Assembly: GCA_016788635.1 (NCBI GenBank)
Contig: JAEUSU010000037.1
Span: 1-48,569, forward strand
From: Flavobacteriales bacterium
Lineage (GTDB): Bacteria; Bacteroidota; Bacteroidia; Flavobacteriales_F; PHOS-HE28
Reading direction: 5' to 3'
DNA: 48,569 bases
Made by a program: the position numbers and the translations under genes
Notes under the pieces: model-generated
What the model was told of the DNA's origin: nothing
The model's database searches: none
What the model saw: the letters and a program-made list of their open reading frames with translations, nothing else
Shown: in pieces, positions 25,711 to 33,920 of the stretch
How positions within the stretch are numbered: position 1 is the stretch's first letter
Layout of the letters: every line of letters starts with the position of its first letter

Positions 25711-27192
25711 ATGAAGCTCGCCATTCAGTTCCCCGCGCTTGCCTTTGCCATTTCGCTCCTACCCCTTCCGGGATCCGCACAAACAGACAGCCTGAAGCGT
25801 ACGGTGCGCATTGAGATCCTGCGCACCGAGAACGGACAGACCCAGCGTGAAGTGATCGAGCTTCCCGAGGGCGATCCCGGCATGGTGGAGGATGCCCTGC
25901 GCCAGGCCGGCGTATGGGAGGAGATGGAGCCCGGCAGTGATGAGAATGTGATGATCGATGTACGCCGCCTGCGCTCGGACGGTGGCGTGCTGAAGGACTT
26001 GTGCCTGGCCTTCGCCATGCCGGAAAGGGAGCCTTCCAAAGGCATGCTGGGCGTATACACCGAAACGGAGAAAGCCTCCAGGAACACCGGTGGCAAAGCT
26101 GGCGCGCGCGTCACCAATGTAGTGGGCGGTTCCGCAGCAGAACGCGCGGGGTTCAAGGAAGGCGACATCATCATACAAGTGGGTGATCAGCCCGTGGGTG
26201 ATCCGTTCGCGCTTATGAATGCGGTGCGCGCGCATGCCCCCGGTGATGAAGTGAAGATCACCTGGTACCGCGGCACACGCAAGATGACCACCAAGGTGGA
26301 ACTGGATGCGGCCGAACCCGAATGGAGCTTCGAGATGCCCGAGCCACCCCTGGCACCGATGCCACCCATGCCACCCGGCACCCGTTACTTCACCATACCC
26401 TTTGACACCCTCTCGGGTGCGTACCTGGGTGTTTCAGGTGAGGATGCCTCACCGGCCGGTGCGTTGGTGAATGAAGTGACACCTGGCTCGGCAGCAGATT
26501 CCATGGGCTTGCGTGAAGGGGATGTGATCATGGTGGTGGACGGGGTCGAGATCAGTGGCTTCCAGGTGCTTGCCGAACGCATCGGTGCGCATAAACCGGG
26601 CGAAACGGTGCGCATCACGGTCCAGCGTGATGGTGGAACGAGGGAAATGAGCGGTATCCTCGGCCACAGCCGCATGCGCATGAACAGGTCGTTCAATTTC
26701 AACTTCGACATGCCGGATGCTGCGGTCACGCCCTACACCCTGGGCATGACGGAACGTGAGCGCGATGAACTGCAGCGCGAAATGGACGAGTTGCGCCGCG
26801 AGATGGAACAACTGCGCCGCGACCTGCGTGGGGATGTGATGCGGCGCACCGTGGTGCTGATGACCACGCAGGAACTCAGCCCTTCCGAACAGGACATGCT
26901 GAAGCGCAATGGCGCAAGCGGTCTGGAACGCCAGTTGGACCTGCCCGGTCTACAGTGCGACCCCAACCCCAGCCAGGGTAATTATCAACTGCGTTTCGAT
27001 GTGCCCGAACGGGGCGACCTGGTGGTGGATGTGCACAATGGCAAAGGCGAACGCGTGTACCACGAGACCATCACCGGCTTCAAGGGGCGATACGAGCGCA
27101 TGTTGGACCTGAGCGATATGGCCAACGGCGCGTATTATTTGGTGATCACGCAGAACGGCCGGAGCGTGGCGCGCAAGCTCATGAAGCAGTGA
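25711..27192 (+). CDS. Double-PDZ secreted protein with T9SS sorting domain
   Basis: 493 residues. Signal peptide to PGSAQ; an uncharacterised N-terminal part; PDZ 1 at about 110-195 (GMLGVYTE...VTNVVGGSAAERAGFKEGDIIIQVGDQPV); a proline/methionine-rich linker; PDZ 2 at about 230-315 (GAYLGVSGED...PGSAADSMGLREGDVIMVVDGVEI); a charged coiled coil at about 345-375 (RDELQREMDELRREMEQLRR); and a T9SS C-terminal domain (CDPNPSQGNY...MANGAYYLVITQNG). No protease domain is present, unlike HtrA or Ctp proteins with PDZ modules. It may scaffold or sense peptides at the surface; that is inference. It follows the S8 protease in the same direction, 80 bp apart. Confidence 0.88.
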   Translation: MKLAIQFPALAFAISLLPLPGSAQTDSLKRTVRIEILRTENGQTQREVIELPEGDPGMVEDALRQAGVWEEMEPGSDENVMIDVRRLRSDGGVLKDLCLAFAMPEREPSKGMLGVYTETEKASRNTGGKAGARVTNVVGGSAAERAGFKEGDIIIQVGDQPVGDPFALMNAVRAHAPGDEVKITWYRGTRKMTTKVELDAAEPEWSFEMPEPPLAPMPPMPPGTRYFTIPFDTLSGAYLGVSGEDASPAGALVNEVTPGSAADSMGLREGDVIMVVDGVEISGFQVLAERIGAHKPGETVRITVQRDGGTREMSGILGHSRMRMNRSFNFNFDMPDAAVTPYTLGMTERERDELQREMDELRREMEQLRRDLRGDVMRRTVVLMTTQELSPSEQDMLKRNGASGLERQLDLPGLQCDPNPSQGNYQLRFDVPERGDLVVDVHNGKGERVYHETITGFKGRYERMLDLSDMANGAYYLVITQNGRSVARKLMKQ

Positions 27193-27236
27193 CCTGGGCG
27201 GGGGTGATGTAGCTTGCACCAGCAAGCCCATCGCCT

Positions 27237-27593
27237 ATGAACACCGTCATCCGCCTGCTCATCGCCACCATTGCGGTGCTGGTCACCGACCTCATCCTGC
27301 CCGGCGTGCACGCCGACGACTTCCTCACCGGACTGTTGGTGGCGGTGGTGCTCGCATTGCTCAACACCTTCCTGAAGCCGCTGTTGATCCTGCTCACCCT
27401 GCCGGTGACGCTGGTCACCTTGGGCCTCTTCCTGCTGGTGATCAACGCGGCCATGGTGCTGCTGGCCGCCGAGATCGTGCCCGGCTTCGTGGTGGAGAGC
27501 TTCTGGTGGGCCCTCGGATTCAGCTTGGTGCTGTCTCTTGTGCAGGGTTTTCTGTCCTCGCTGGACGGCCGAACCCAGCAAGGTCAGCCCTGA
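27237..27593 (+). CDS. Phage-holin-family (4TM) small membrane protein
   Basis: 118 residues, four predicted hydrophobic segments (about 5-22, 29-50, 55-75 and 88-108) with the family pattern ALLNTFLKPLLILLTLPVTLVTLGLFLLVINA. It belongs to the 'phage holin superfamily IV'-type chromosomal proteins (YvlD-like) found in many bacteria without phages. No phage genes lie nearby, so a lysis role is unlikely. The start is the first ATG before the first membrane helix. Its 3' end is 8 nt from the convergent AIM24 gene. Confidence 0.85.
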   Translation: MNTVIRLLIATIAVLVTDLILPGVHADDFLTGLLVAVVLALLNTFLKPLLILLTLPVTLVTLGLFLLVINAAMVLLAAEIVPGFVVESFWWALGFSLVLSLVQGFLSSLDGRTQQGQP

Positions 27594-27601
27594 GCAAGTT
27601 C

Positions 27602-28402
27602 TCAGTTATCACCGTCCAACAACCTGCCCAGCCCACCCAGCACGCTGCCTTCCTCGCGTCCCTTGCCACCGGCCCGCGGAGCAGCGGCAATGATGTTATC
27701 CGCCAGCCGGCTGAAGGGCAGCGATTGGATCCACACATGGCCCGGCCCACGCAGTGTGGCGAAGAAGAGGCCTTCGCCTCCGAAGAGCGTGTTCTTGATG
27801 CCACCCACGAACTGGATGTCATACTCCACGGTCTGGGTCATGGCCACCAGGCATCCGGTGTCCACCTTCAGCGTTTCGCCGGGGGCCAGGTCGCGCTGCA
27901 CGGTGGTGCCGCCCGCATGGATGTACACCTGACCATCGCCCTCCAGCTTCTGCATGATGAAGCCTTCGCCACCGAACAGCCCGGCGCCCAGCTTCTTCTG
28001 GAAGGCGATGCCGATGCTCACGCCCTTGGCCGCGCAGAGGAAGCTGTCCTTCTGGCAGATCAGGCGCTGGCCGTAGTCTCGCAGATCGAGCGGCATGATC
28101 TTGCCCGGGTAGGCCGCCGCGAACCAGGCCGTTCGGCGCACCTGGCTCTGGTTGGTGTAGGTGGTCATGAAGAGGCTCTCGCCGGTGAGCACACGCTTGC
28201 CCGCGCTCAGCATCTTATCCAGGAAGCCCTGCTGTTGCCCGCGGCCATCACCGAAGATGGTCTGCATGGCGATGCCCTCATCCATCATCATCAAGGTGCC
28301 GGACTCGGCCACCACGGTCTCACCAGGGTCGAGTGTGATCTCCACACATTGCATGTCGTCACCAACGATGCGGTGATCGAGTTCGTGGGCGGTGCGCTCC
28401 AT
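27602..28402 (-). CDS. AIM24 / TIGR00266 family protein
   Basis: 266 residues from the ATG at 28400-28402. An in-frame ATG at 28417 lies only about 13 nt from the -7 box, so it would be nearly leaderless. The family pattern is clear: VEITLDPGETVVAESGTLMMMD, GLFGGEGFIMQKLEGDGQVYIHAGGT and FGGEGLFFATLRGPGHVWIQSLPFSRLA, an AIM24 beta-sandwich of unknown biochemical role. A glycine/arginine-rich tail follows. It is divergent from the E1 dehydrogenase gene. Confidence 0.88.
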   Translation of the reverse strand: MERTAHELDHRIVGDDMQCVEITLDPGETVVAESGTLMMMDEGIAMQTIFGDGRGQQQGFLDKMLSAGKRVLTGESLFMTTYTNQSQVRRTAWFAAAYPGKIMPLDLRDYGQRLICQKDSFLCAAKGVSIGIAFQKKLGAGLFGGEGFIMQKLEGDGQVYIHAGGTTVQRDLAPGETLKVDTGCLVAMTQTVEYDIQFVGGIKNTLFGGEGLFFATLRGPGHVWIQSLPFSRLADNIIAAAPRAGGKGREEGSVLGGLGRLLDGDN

Positions 28403-28429
28403 GGTGTTCCGGGTCATGTGTTGATGATG

Positions 28430-28437
28430 CAAAGCTA
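28430..28437 (-). promoter_or_regulatory. -7 box of the AIM24-family gene
   Basis: The minus strand reads TAGCTTTG, an exact TAnnTTTG match, 27 nt before the chosen ATG at 28402. Confidence 0.55.
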
Positions 28438-28500
28438 TCCCGGACAAGAGCCGCAGCCCTGCCGCCCATCCCGTACTTTAGCCGTTCAAGCAGCAGCACC

Positions 28501-30618
28501 ATGCCCTTGACCGCCCCCCGCAAGTTCGCCACTGCGCCGGCCCACCCGCCCGATCAGCATACCCTGCTGAAAGCCTGGGAGCTGATGTGCACCGCCAAGG
28601 CGATGACCGATCTGTACGAGGAACACTTCAAGCTCACCAGCAAGTACGTGCATGCCACCAGCCGCGGGCACGAGGCCATCCAGCTCGCCCTGGGCATGCA
28701 GTTGAAGCCGCAGGACTATGTGGCACCCTACTACCGCGACGACAGCATCCTGCTGGGTATCGGCATGGAACCCTACGAGCTGATGCTGCAGCTCTTGGCC
28801 AAGCGGGACGACCCCTTCAGCGGCGGCCGCACCTATTACGGCCACCCCAGTTTGCGGCGCGACGGCATGCCGCGCATCCCGCACCAGAGCAGCGCCACCG
28901 GCATGCAGGCCATACCCACCACGGGCATCGCCCTGGCCCTGTGGTACAAGGAGCAGGCCGGCATCGCGCACGACCTCAACGGATCACAGGAGCAGGACGC
29001 GCCCATCGTGGTGTGCTCGCTCGGTGATGCGTCCATCACCGAGGGCGAAGTGGCCGAGGCGTTCCAGATGGCCGTGTTGAAGAAGCTGCCCATCATCTAC
29101 CTGGTGCAGGACAATGAGTGGGACATCAGCGCCAGTGCGGATGAGATCCGTGTGGGCGATGCCACAGCCTACGCCAAAGGTTTCCCCGGGCTGGAAACGC
29201 GCACCATTGACGGGGCCGACTTCATCGAGAGCCATGCCACCCTGAAGGAGGTCATCGCTCTCGTGCGCAAGGAGCGCCGCCCCTTCCTGGTGCACGCCAA
29301 GGTGCCGCTGCTCAACCACCACACGAGCGGCGTGCGCATGGAATTCTACCGCAGCCCGGAGAACCTCGCCGAGCACCGCAAGCGCGACCCCTTCCCCCGC
29401 TTCTTCCAGCAATGCCTGGACAACCGGCTGCAGTTCGACGGGTTGAAACAGATCGAGCAGAAAGCCATCGCCCGCGTGAAGGCCGATTTCGAGCGGGCAC
29501 GTGCGGCGGAAGACCCCACCGCGGAGGACCTTGTCACACACATGTTCGCCCCCACCCCGGTGACCGAGGAGAAGGGCGAACGCGCACCGAAGGACCGCGA
29601 GCCCACCGTGATGGTGGATTGCGCGCTATTCGCCATCCGCGAATTGATGCAGGAGGATCCCCGTTGCCTGCTCTACGGGCAGGATGTGGGCGCGCGGCTC
29701 GGCGGCGTTTTCCGCGAGGCCGCCACGCTCGCCCGCGACTTCGGCGACCACCGCGTGTTCAACACGCCCATCCAGGAGGCCTTCATCATCGGCAGCACCG
29801 TGGGCATGAGCGCAGCGGGCCTGAAACCGATCGTGGAGGTGCAGTTCGCCGACTACATCTGGCCGGCGCTCAACCAGCTCTTTACAGAGGTCGCACGCTC
29901 GTGCTACCTCACGGTGGGCAAGTGGCCTGTGAGCAGCATCCTGCGCGTGCCCATCGGCGCATACGGCAGCGGCGGCCCCTACCACAGCAGCAGCGTGGAA
30001 AGCGTGCTCTCCAACATCAAGGGCATCAAGGTGGCCTACCCTTCCACGGGCGCTGACCTGAAAGGATTGATGAAAGCGGCCTACCACGACCCCAACCCCG
30101 TGGTGATGCTGGAGCACAAGGGATTGTATTGGAGCAAGATCAAGGGCACGGAAGAGGCGAAGAGCATCGAGCCCAGCGCGGACTACATCATCCCCTTCGG
30201 CAAGGCGCGCATCGTGCAAGAGGCCTCAGCGGAAATGATCGCGAAAGGCGAAGCCGCCGTGATCGTGACCTATGGCATGGGCGTATACTGGGCCAAGGCC
30301 GCAGCAAAGGAATACCCTGGCCGCCTCACCATCATCGACCTGCGCACCTTGGTACCGATGGACGAAGACACCGTGATGACCCATGTGCGCAGCCACGGCC
30401 GCTGCCTGGTGGTGACCGAGGAGCAGTTGACCAACAGCTTCGCGCAGGCGGTGGCCTCACGCATCGGCGATCAATGTTTCGAAAACCTGGACGCACCGGT
30501 GCGTTCGTTGGGTAGCGTGGACATGCCGGCGATCCCGCTCAACAGCACATTGGAAGCGGCCATGATCCCAAGCGCGGAAAAGGTGGCCGCGGCCCTCAGG
30601 GAACTGCTCGCGTACTAA
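28501..30618 (+). CDS. Branched-chain 2-oxoacid dehydrogenase E1, alpha-beta fusion
   Basis: 705 residues combining E1-alpha (about 20-340) and E1-beta (about 375-705) of the thiamine-diphosphate-dependent 2-oxoacid dehydrogenase. In the alpha half, the thiamine-diphosphate motif is GDASITEGEVAEAFQ...QDNEWDIS. The beta half shows GQDVG...GVFREAATL, FNTPIQEAFIIGS and the typical VEVQFADYIWPALNQL. Such fusions are common in Bacteroidota and feed branched-chain or related acyl-CoAs for iso-fatty acids. Both halves look complete. The esterase gene starts 4 nt after its stop, so an operon is likely. Substrate preference cannot be read from sequence. Confidence 0.92.
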   Translation: MPLTAPRKFATAPAHPPDQHTLLKAWELMCTAKAMTDLYEEHFKLTSKYVHATSRGHEAIQLALGMQLKPQDYVAPYYRDDSILLGIGMEPYELMLQLLAKRDDPFSGGRTYYGHPSLRRDGMPRIPHQSSATGMQAIPTTGIALALWYKEQAGIAHDLNGSQEQDAPIVVCSLGDASITEGEVAEAFQMAVLKKLPIIYLVQDNEWDISASADEIRVGDATAYAKGFPGLETRTIDGADFIESHATLKEVIALVRKERRPFLVHAKVPLLNHHTSGVRMEFYRSPENLAEHRKRDPFPRFFQQCLDNRLQFDGLKQIEQKAIARVKADFERARAAEDPTAEDLVTHMFAPTPVTEEKGERAPKDREPTVMVDCALFAIRELMQEDPRCLLYGQDVGARLGGVFREAATLARDFGDHRVFNTPIQEAFIIGSTVGMSAAGLKPIVEVQFADYIWPALNQLFTEVARSCYLTVGKWPVSSILRVPIGAYGSGGPYHSSSVESVLSNIKGIKVAYPSTGADLKGLMKAAYHDPNPVVMLEHKGLYWSKIKGTEEAKSIEPSADYIIPFGKARIVQEASAEMIAKGEAAVIVTYGMGVYWAKAAAKEYPGRLTIIDLRTLVPMDEDTVMTHVRSHGRCLVVTEEQLTNSFAQAVASRIGDQCFENLDAPVRSLGSVDMPAIPLNSTLEAAMIPSAEKVAAALRELLAY

Positions 30619-30622
30619 GGCC

Positions 30623-31261
30623 GTGGAGGAAGGCCACATCACCGTTCGACGTACCGCCCGCTATTTCACCATGGGCGATGAGCGCCAGGCCACACGGCTC
30701 TGGATCGTGTTGCACGGCTATGGGCAGCTGGCGCGCTATTTCCTGCAGAACTTCGAAGGCCTGGAGCGCGACTGCCTGATCGTGGCGCCCGAGGGCCTGA
30801 GCCGCTATTACACTGACGGCACCTTCGGCCGTGTAGGCGCTTCCTGGATGACACGGGAGGACCGCGAATTCGAGATCGTGGACCAGGCGGAATACCTCAA
30901 CGCGCTGTACGACGTGCATACCGAGCGCGCCACACGCATCAAGACCACACACCTGCTGGGTTTCTCACAAGGCGTGGCCACGGCCGCGCGCTGGGCGGCA
31001 GGCTTCGATCGGCCGTTCGACCAGCTGGTTTTCTGGAGCGGCACGCTGCCGCCGGAACTTCCCTCCTCGGCAGCCGCCGCGCATTGGAAGCAGGCACGCA
31101 TAGACCTGGTGCACGGCGAACAGGATAAACTGACCAACGGAGAGGTGCTCCATGGCAATGTGGACCTGTTGCGCAGGCTTCACCTGGAGGCCCAAGTACA
31201 CCGCCATCCCGGCGGGCACGCCTTGGACCGCATCATTCTGGAGCGGCTACTTCAAGGCTGA
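30623..31261 (+). CDS. Alpha/beta hydrolase (carboxylesterase/phospholipase type)
   Basis: 212 residues starting at GTG (30623), chosen because the N-terminal strand (ITVRRTARYFTMG) belongs to the fold and lies upstream of the first ATG. Oxyanion region LHGYGQ, nucleophile elbow GFSQG, acid in HGEQDKLT and histidine in HPGGHALD complete a Ser-Asp-His triad. It is a cytosolic esterase of the COG0400 type. It sits 4 nt after the E1 gene and is probably co-transcribed; a functional link to branched-chain metabolism is not shown. Confidence 0.88.
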   Translation: MEEGHITVRRTARYFTMGDERQATRLWIVLHGYGQLARYFLQNFEGLERDCLIVAPEGLSRYYTDGTFGRVGASWMTREDREFEIVDQAEYLNALYDVHTERATRIKTTHLLGFSQGVATAARWAAGFDRPFDQLVFWSGTLPPELPSSAAAAHWKQARIDLVHGEQDKLTNGEVLHGNVDLLRRLHLEAQVHRHPGGHALDRIILERLLQG

Positions 31262-31268
31262 CAGCGGC

Positions 31269-33158
31269 TCAGAACATCACCGGATCGCTGCCCTTCCACC
31301 CCAGCACCTCGTCGATGCGCTTCACCGCCACGGCATGGTAGAGTGGACGAGCTTCAGCATAAATGACGCGCGCGGTCTCCTTCCCCTCAGGCGTGGCCAT
31401 GAGGCCTTCATAAAGCGGCGTCAGGAACTTCCGACGGCCCACAGTGGTAAGGAACTCCTTCAAGCGTGGCTTCGCCGGGGCATAGTTGTAGGCCACGCAT
31501 TGCTCCAGCCATGCGGCGAGCACCTCCATGTTGCCGGTCGCTGTGAAACCGAAGGCCGCATCCAGGTCCTTCATCATGGCAGGGGAAAGCGGCTTGGGCA
31601 GGTGGCGCACGAAATGGATCCATTGAAAGGTGACCCAGTCCTTGGTATTTAACTGCTTCGCAGGCGTCCCGTTCTTCAGGCGCACCAACTGCTCGTCCAC
31701 CAGCACGAATCCTTCCGCAGCCGGAATGATAAGGTCCTTGGGAAGTCCGGGGCTGTAGACCCATTGCTGCACATCCACCACCACCCCTTCCGGCTTCAGC
31801 AGTTGCTCATCCAGGTATGTCAGGAAGCGCTCCGTGGTCATGCTCTGGAAGGCGAACGTTTCAAAATACCTGCGCAGGAAGGCGTCGAACTTGGCGCGGC
31901 CCACCTTCTCCTCCAACACGCGCAGGAAGGCGTACCCCTTTTCGTACGCGATCTCCGAGGTACCCTCGTCCGGATCGCGGCCGGCCAATGACAATTTCAA
32001 TCGCGTGTCCTCTGGATGCACACCCGCATCGATCTTCTCTACCGTGTGCAACAGGTCCTGGTAACCCAGCTGGTCCAGCATGCGGGCGTACTCCTCACCG
32101 AAGATCCGCTCGCTGATGCGTTTCTCGAAGTACACGGTGAAGCCTTCGTTCAGCCAGAAGTCGTCCCAGGTGGCATTGGTCACCAGGTTGCCGCTCCAGC
32201 TATGCGCCAGCTCATGCGCGATAAGCGCCGTGAGCGAGCGGTCTCCCGCGATGATGGTGGGCGTGGCAAAGGTGATTCGGGGGTTCTCCATGCCCCCGTA
32301 CGGAAAGCTCGGAGGAAGCACGATCACATCATACCGCTCCCAACGGTACGGGCCATAGAGTTCCTCGGCTTCGGTGAGCATGCGCTCCATGTCGGCGAAC
32401 TCCCAAGCGGCCTTTTCAAGTGTAACGGGCTCGGCATACACACCGGTGCGCGGGCCCAGTTCCTGGAAGGTGAAGTCGCCCACGGCCAGCGCGATCAGGT
32501 ACGCAGGTATCGGCTGCTCCATGCGGAAGCTGTACAGCCCATCCGCCGAACGCTCGCGCGGATTGCTGGCGCTCATGACCGCCATAAGGCCTGCGGGCAC
32601 CTGCACCCGGGCGTTATAGGTGATGCGGATGCCCGGACTGTCCTGAATGGGGATCCAGGTGCGCGTAAGGATGGCCTGGCCCTGGGTGTAGAGGAAGGGC
32701 GACTTGCCCCCGGCGGTCTGGCGTGGCCCCAGCCACTGTAAGGCGGCTGTTTCCGCACCCGTCCGGTAGTGGATGCGCACGGAATCGCAGCCTGCTGGAA
32801 GACGCACGGTAAGCGCGCGTCCGAAACCGGTCTCCTCACCCACGGTGAACTCGAGGTCCTTGCCTGAAGCATCCTGTACGCGCGTCACCTCCGGCCCATC
32901 GGTATCGAACACCACCTGGTCCGCATGAGGAGCTTGCAGCTTGTAGGCCGCAACGCCTTCGATGCGCCGGTTGTCCATGTCCACCCGGATGTCGAGGTCC
33001 AGATGGGTGATCACCGCCTCATTGGGCCGGGCATGGCTATGGGGGTCCATGAGATAAGTGGCTTCGGGTGGCGCACTTTCCTGCTGTTCTTCCGCCGTGG
33101 AGCAGGCGAACAGGAAAATGACGGCCAGAACGCTGCTCAGCGCGTGTGCAGGTCGCAT
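31269..33158 (-). CDS. M1-family aminopeptidase lipoprotein (leukotriene-A4-hydrolase-like)
   Basis: 629 residues. A lipoprotein signal (LSSVLAVIFLFAC) is followed by the M1 architecture: the N-terminal beta saddle, the exopeptidase motif GGMEN, zinc motif HELAH with the third ligand after 18 residues (WLNEG), and a C-terminal helical domain of the LTA4H type. The layout matches bacterial cold-active aminopeptidases related to LTA4 hydrolase. It probably acts in the periplasm or on the cell surface to release N-terminal residues. Convergent with the esterase gene (7 bp apart); a -7-like box precedes it. Confidence 0.93.
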   Translation of the reverse strand: MRPAHALSSVLAVIFLFACSTAEEQQESAPPEATYLMDPHSHARPNEAVITHLDLDIRVDMDNRRIEGVAAYKLQAPHADQVVFDTDGPEVTRVQDASGKDLEFTVGEETGFGRALTVRLPAGCDSVRIHYRTGAETAALQWLGPRQTAGGKSPFLYTQGQAILTRTWIPIQDSPGIRITYNARVQVPAGLMAVMSASNPRERSADGLYSFRMEQPIPAYLIALAVGDFTFQELGPRTGVYAEPVTLEKAAWEFADMERMLTEAEELYGPYRWERYDVIVLPPSFPYGGMENPRITFATPTIIAGDRSLTALIAHELAHSWSGNLVTNATWDDFWLNEGFTVYFEKRISERIFGEEYARMLDQLGYQDLLHTVEKIDAGVHPEDTRLKLSLAGRDPDEGTSEIAYEKGYAFLRVLEEKVGRAKFDAFLRRYFETFAFQSMTTERFLTYLDEQLLKPEGVVVDVQQWVYSPGLPKDLIIPAAEGFVLVDEQLVRLKNGTPAKQLNTKDWVTFQWIHFVRHLPKPLSPAMMKDLDAAFGFTATGNMEVLAAWLEQCVAYNYAPAKPRLKEFLTTVGRRKFLTPLYEGLMATPEGKETARVIYAEARPLYHAVAVKRIDEVLGWKGSDPVMF

Positions 33159-33180
33159 GTGTAATGTACCGGAGGGTGGG

Positions 33181-33188
33181 CGAAAGTA
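33181..33188 (-). promoter_or_regulatory. -7-like box of the M1 aminopeptidase gene
   Basis: The minus strand reads TACTTTCG, one mismatch to TAnnTTTG, 22 nt before the ATG at 33158. Confidence 0.4.
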
Positions 33189-33305
33189 GAGGGTAGGAAC
33201 GGAACCGGTCCGCTATTCAATAGGGCCGGCGCACTATTCGTCCCAGAGGCACCATGGCATCCGCGATCTGTCCGGTTGAGCTCCTACCCAACGGGTATAA
33301 ATGAA

Positions 33306-33326
33306 GGGTCGCCACTCGGGCGACCC
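33306..33326 (-). terminator. Hairpin after the tRNA-Pro pseudogene
   Basis: GGGTCGCC (33306-33313) and GGCGACCC (33319-33326) form an 8-bp stem with further GAA/TTC pairing outside. Its position relative to the pseudogene matches that of the terminator after the intact tRNA-Pro, so the tRNA and its terminator appear duplicated together. Confidence 0.6.
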
Positions 33327-33341
33327 CTTCTTCTGTACCAG

Positions 33342-33416
33342 TCGGGGTGACTGGATCCGGACCAGCGACCCTCCCGCCCCAAGGCGGGATGCGCTACCGG
33401 GCTGCGCCGACAACCG
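33342..33416 (-). pseudogene. Degenerate tandem copy of tRNA-Pro
   Basis: The minus strand matches the intact tRNA-Pro next to it in the D arm (GCGCAGCCCGGTAGCGCA), the T stem and the 3' acceptor strand (CACCCCG). The 5' acceptor strand is changed so only three of seven pairs remain, the T loop reads TCCGGAT instead of TTCGAAT, and the anticodon arm is a GC palindrome (TCCCG...CGGGA) with an 8-nt loop containing TGG. Loss of acceptor pairing and T-loop invariants argues for a pseudogene. Confidence 0.75.
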
Positions 33417-33434
33417 CTTCGATCATCATTCAAT

Positions 33435-33465
33435 GAAGAAGGCCGCCCTTTCGGCGGCCTTCTTC
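33435..33465 (-). terminator. Terminator of tRNA-Pro
   Basis: A perfect 13-bp stem (33435-33447 with 33453-33465, 5-nt loop) lies 8 nt downstream of the tRNA on the minus strand. The outer pairs are GAAGAA/TTCTTC. The strong hairpin spans the space between the tRNA and its decayed copy. Confidence 0.75.
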
Positions 33466-33473
33466 TGTACCAG

Positions 33474-33547
33474 TCGGGGTGACTGGATTCGAACCAGCGA
33501 CCACTTGCACCCCATGCAAGTGCGCTACCGGGCTGCGCTACACCCCG
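33474..33547 (-). tRNA. tRNA-Pro (anticodon GGG)
   Basis: On the minus strand acceptor CGGGGTG pairs with CACCCCG, the D arm is GCGC...GCGC, the anticodon stem CTTGC/GCAAG encloses ATGGGGT with anticodon GGG, and the T arm GCTGG/CCAGT encloses TTCGAAT. Discriminator A, no encoded CCA. A -7 box lies just upstream. Confidence 0.93.
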
Positions 33548-33555
33548 AGGGGGCG

Positions 33556-33563
33556 CAAATGTA
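33556..33563 (-). promoter_or_regulatory. -7 box of tRNA-Pro
   Basis: The minus strand reads TACATTTG, an exact TAnnTTTG match, 8 nt upstream of the tRNA 5' end. A TTG is present only at a non-standard 24-nt spacing. Confidence 0.55.
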
Positions 33564-33616
33564 GGTATCCGGCCGGTACGCCCCATGCAAGGATCGTCTC
33601 CCGCTCCAAGACCGGC

Positions 33617-33718
33617 TCAAAGCCGCTCCAGGTAGCAGAGGACCGCAAAGCAGGCCAGTGCCACATAGATGGCTATAGGCACCAGGCTGTCGCCGTATTT
33701 GCGCAGGATGGAATTCAT
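33617..33718 (-). CDS. Putative 33-residue single-pass membrane protein
   Basis: From an ATG at 33716-33718 the minus strand encodes MNSILRKYGDSLVPIAIYVA then LACFAVLCYLERL and TGA. A short charged N-terminus, one hydrophobic segment of about 17 residues and a charged end (LERL) make a plausible small membrane protein. It lies between tRNA-Pro and the TonB receptor gene, in the tRNA direction. No homologue is recognised; support is compositional only. Confidence 0.45.
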   Translation of the reverse strand: MNSILRKYGDSLVPIAIYVALACFAVLCYLERL

Positions 33719-33891
33719 GACATCGGCAGGATGTGATACAAAGCTCGCATCGTGCGCGACCCAAGGTCATGGCCGGAATGTGAAGCTTGAGTGAATTGTG
33801 AACAGGCCCTGTTCGCGTCCGGGCCATGCGCCGTTCACCCCTTGCAGCGAACCGGTCATCCGATCGGGTGTTATAGGGGCCGTTGCCCATC

Positions 33892-33899
33892 TAGTTTTG
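33892..33899 (+). promoter_or_regulatory. -7 box of the TonB-receptor operon
   Basis: TAGTTTTG, an exact TAnnTTTG match, 21 nt before the ATG at 33921. The -33 region is poor. Confidence 0.55.
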
Positions 33900-33920
33900 C
33901 GCCCCGCCGGACCGATCTTC

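Noticed and set aside
27237..27593. Evidence for a prophage from the holin-family protein
   Set aside because: No other phage gene is nearby, and this family is common as an ordinary chromosomal membrane protein.
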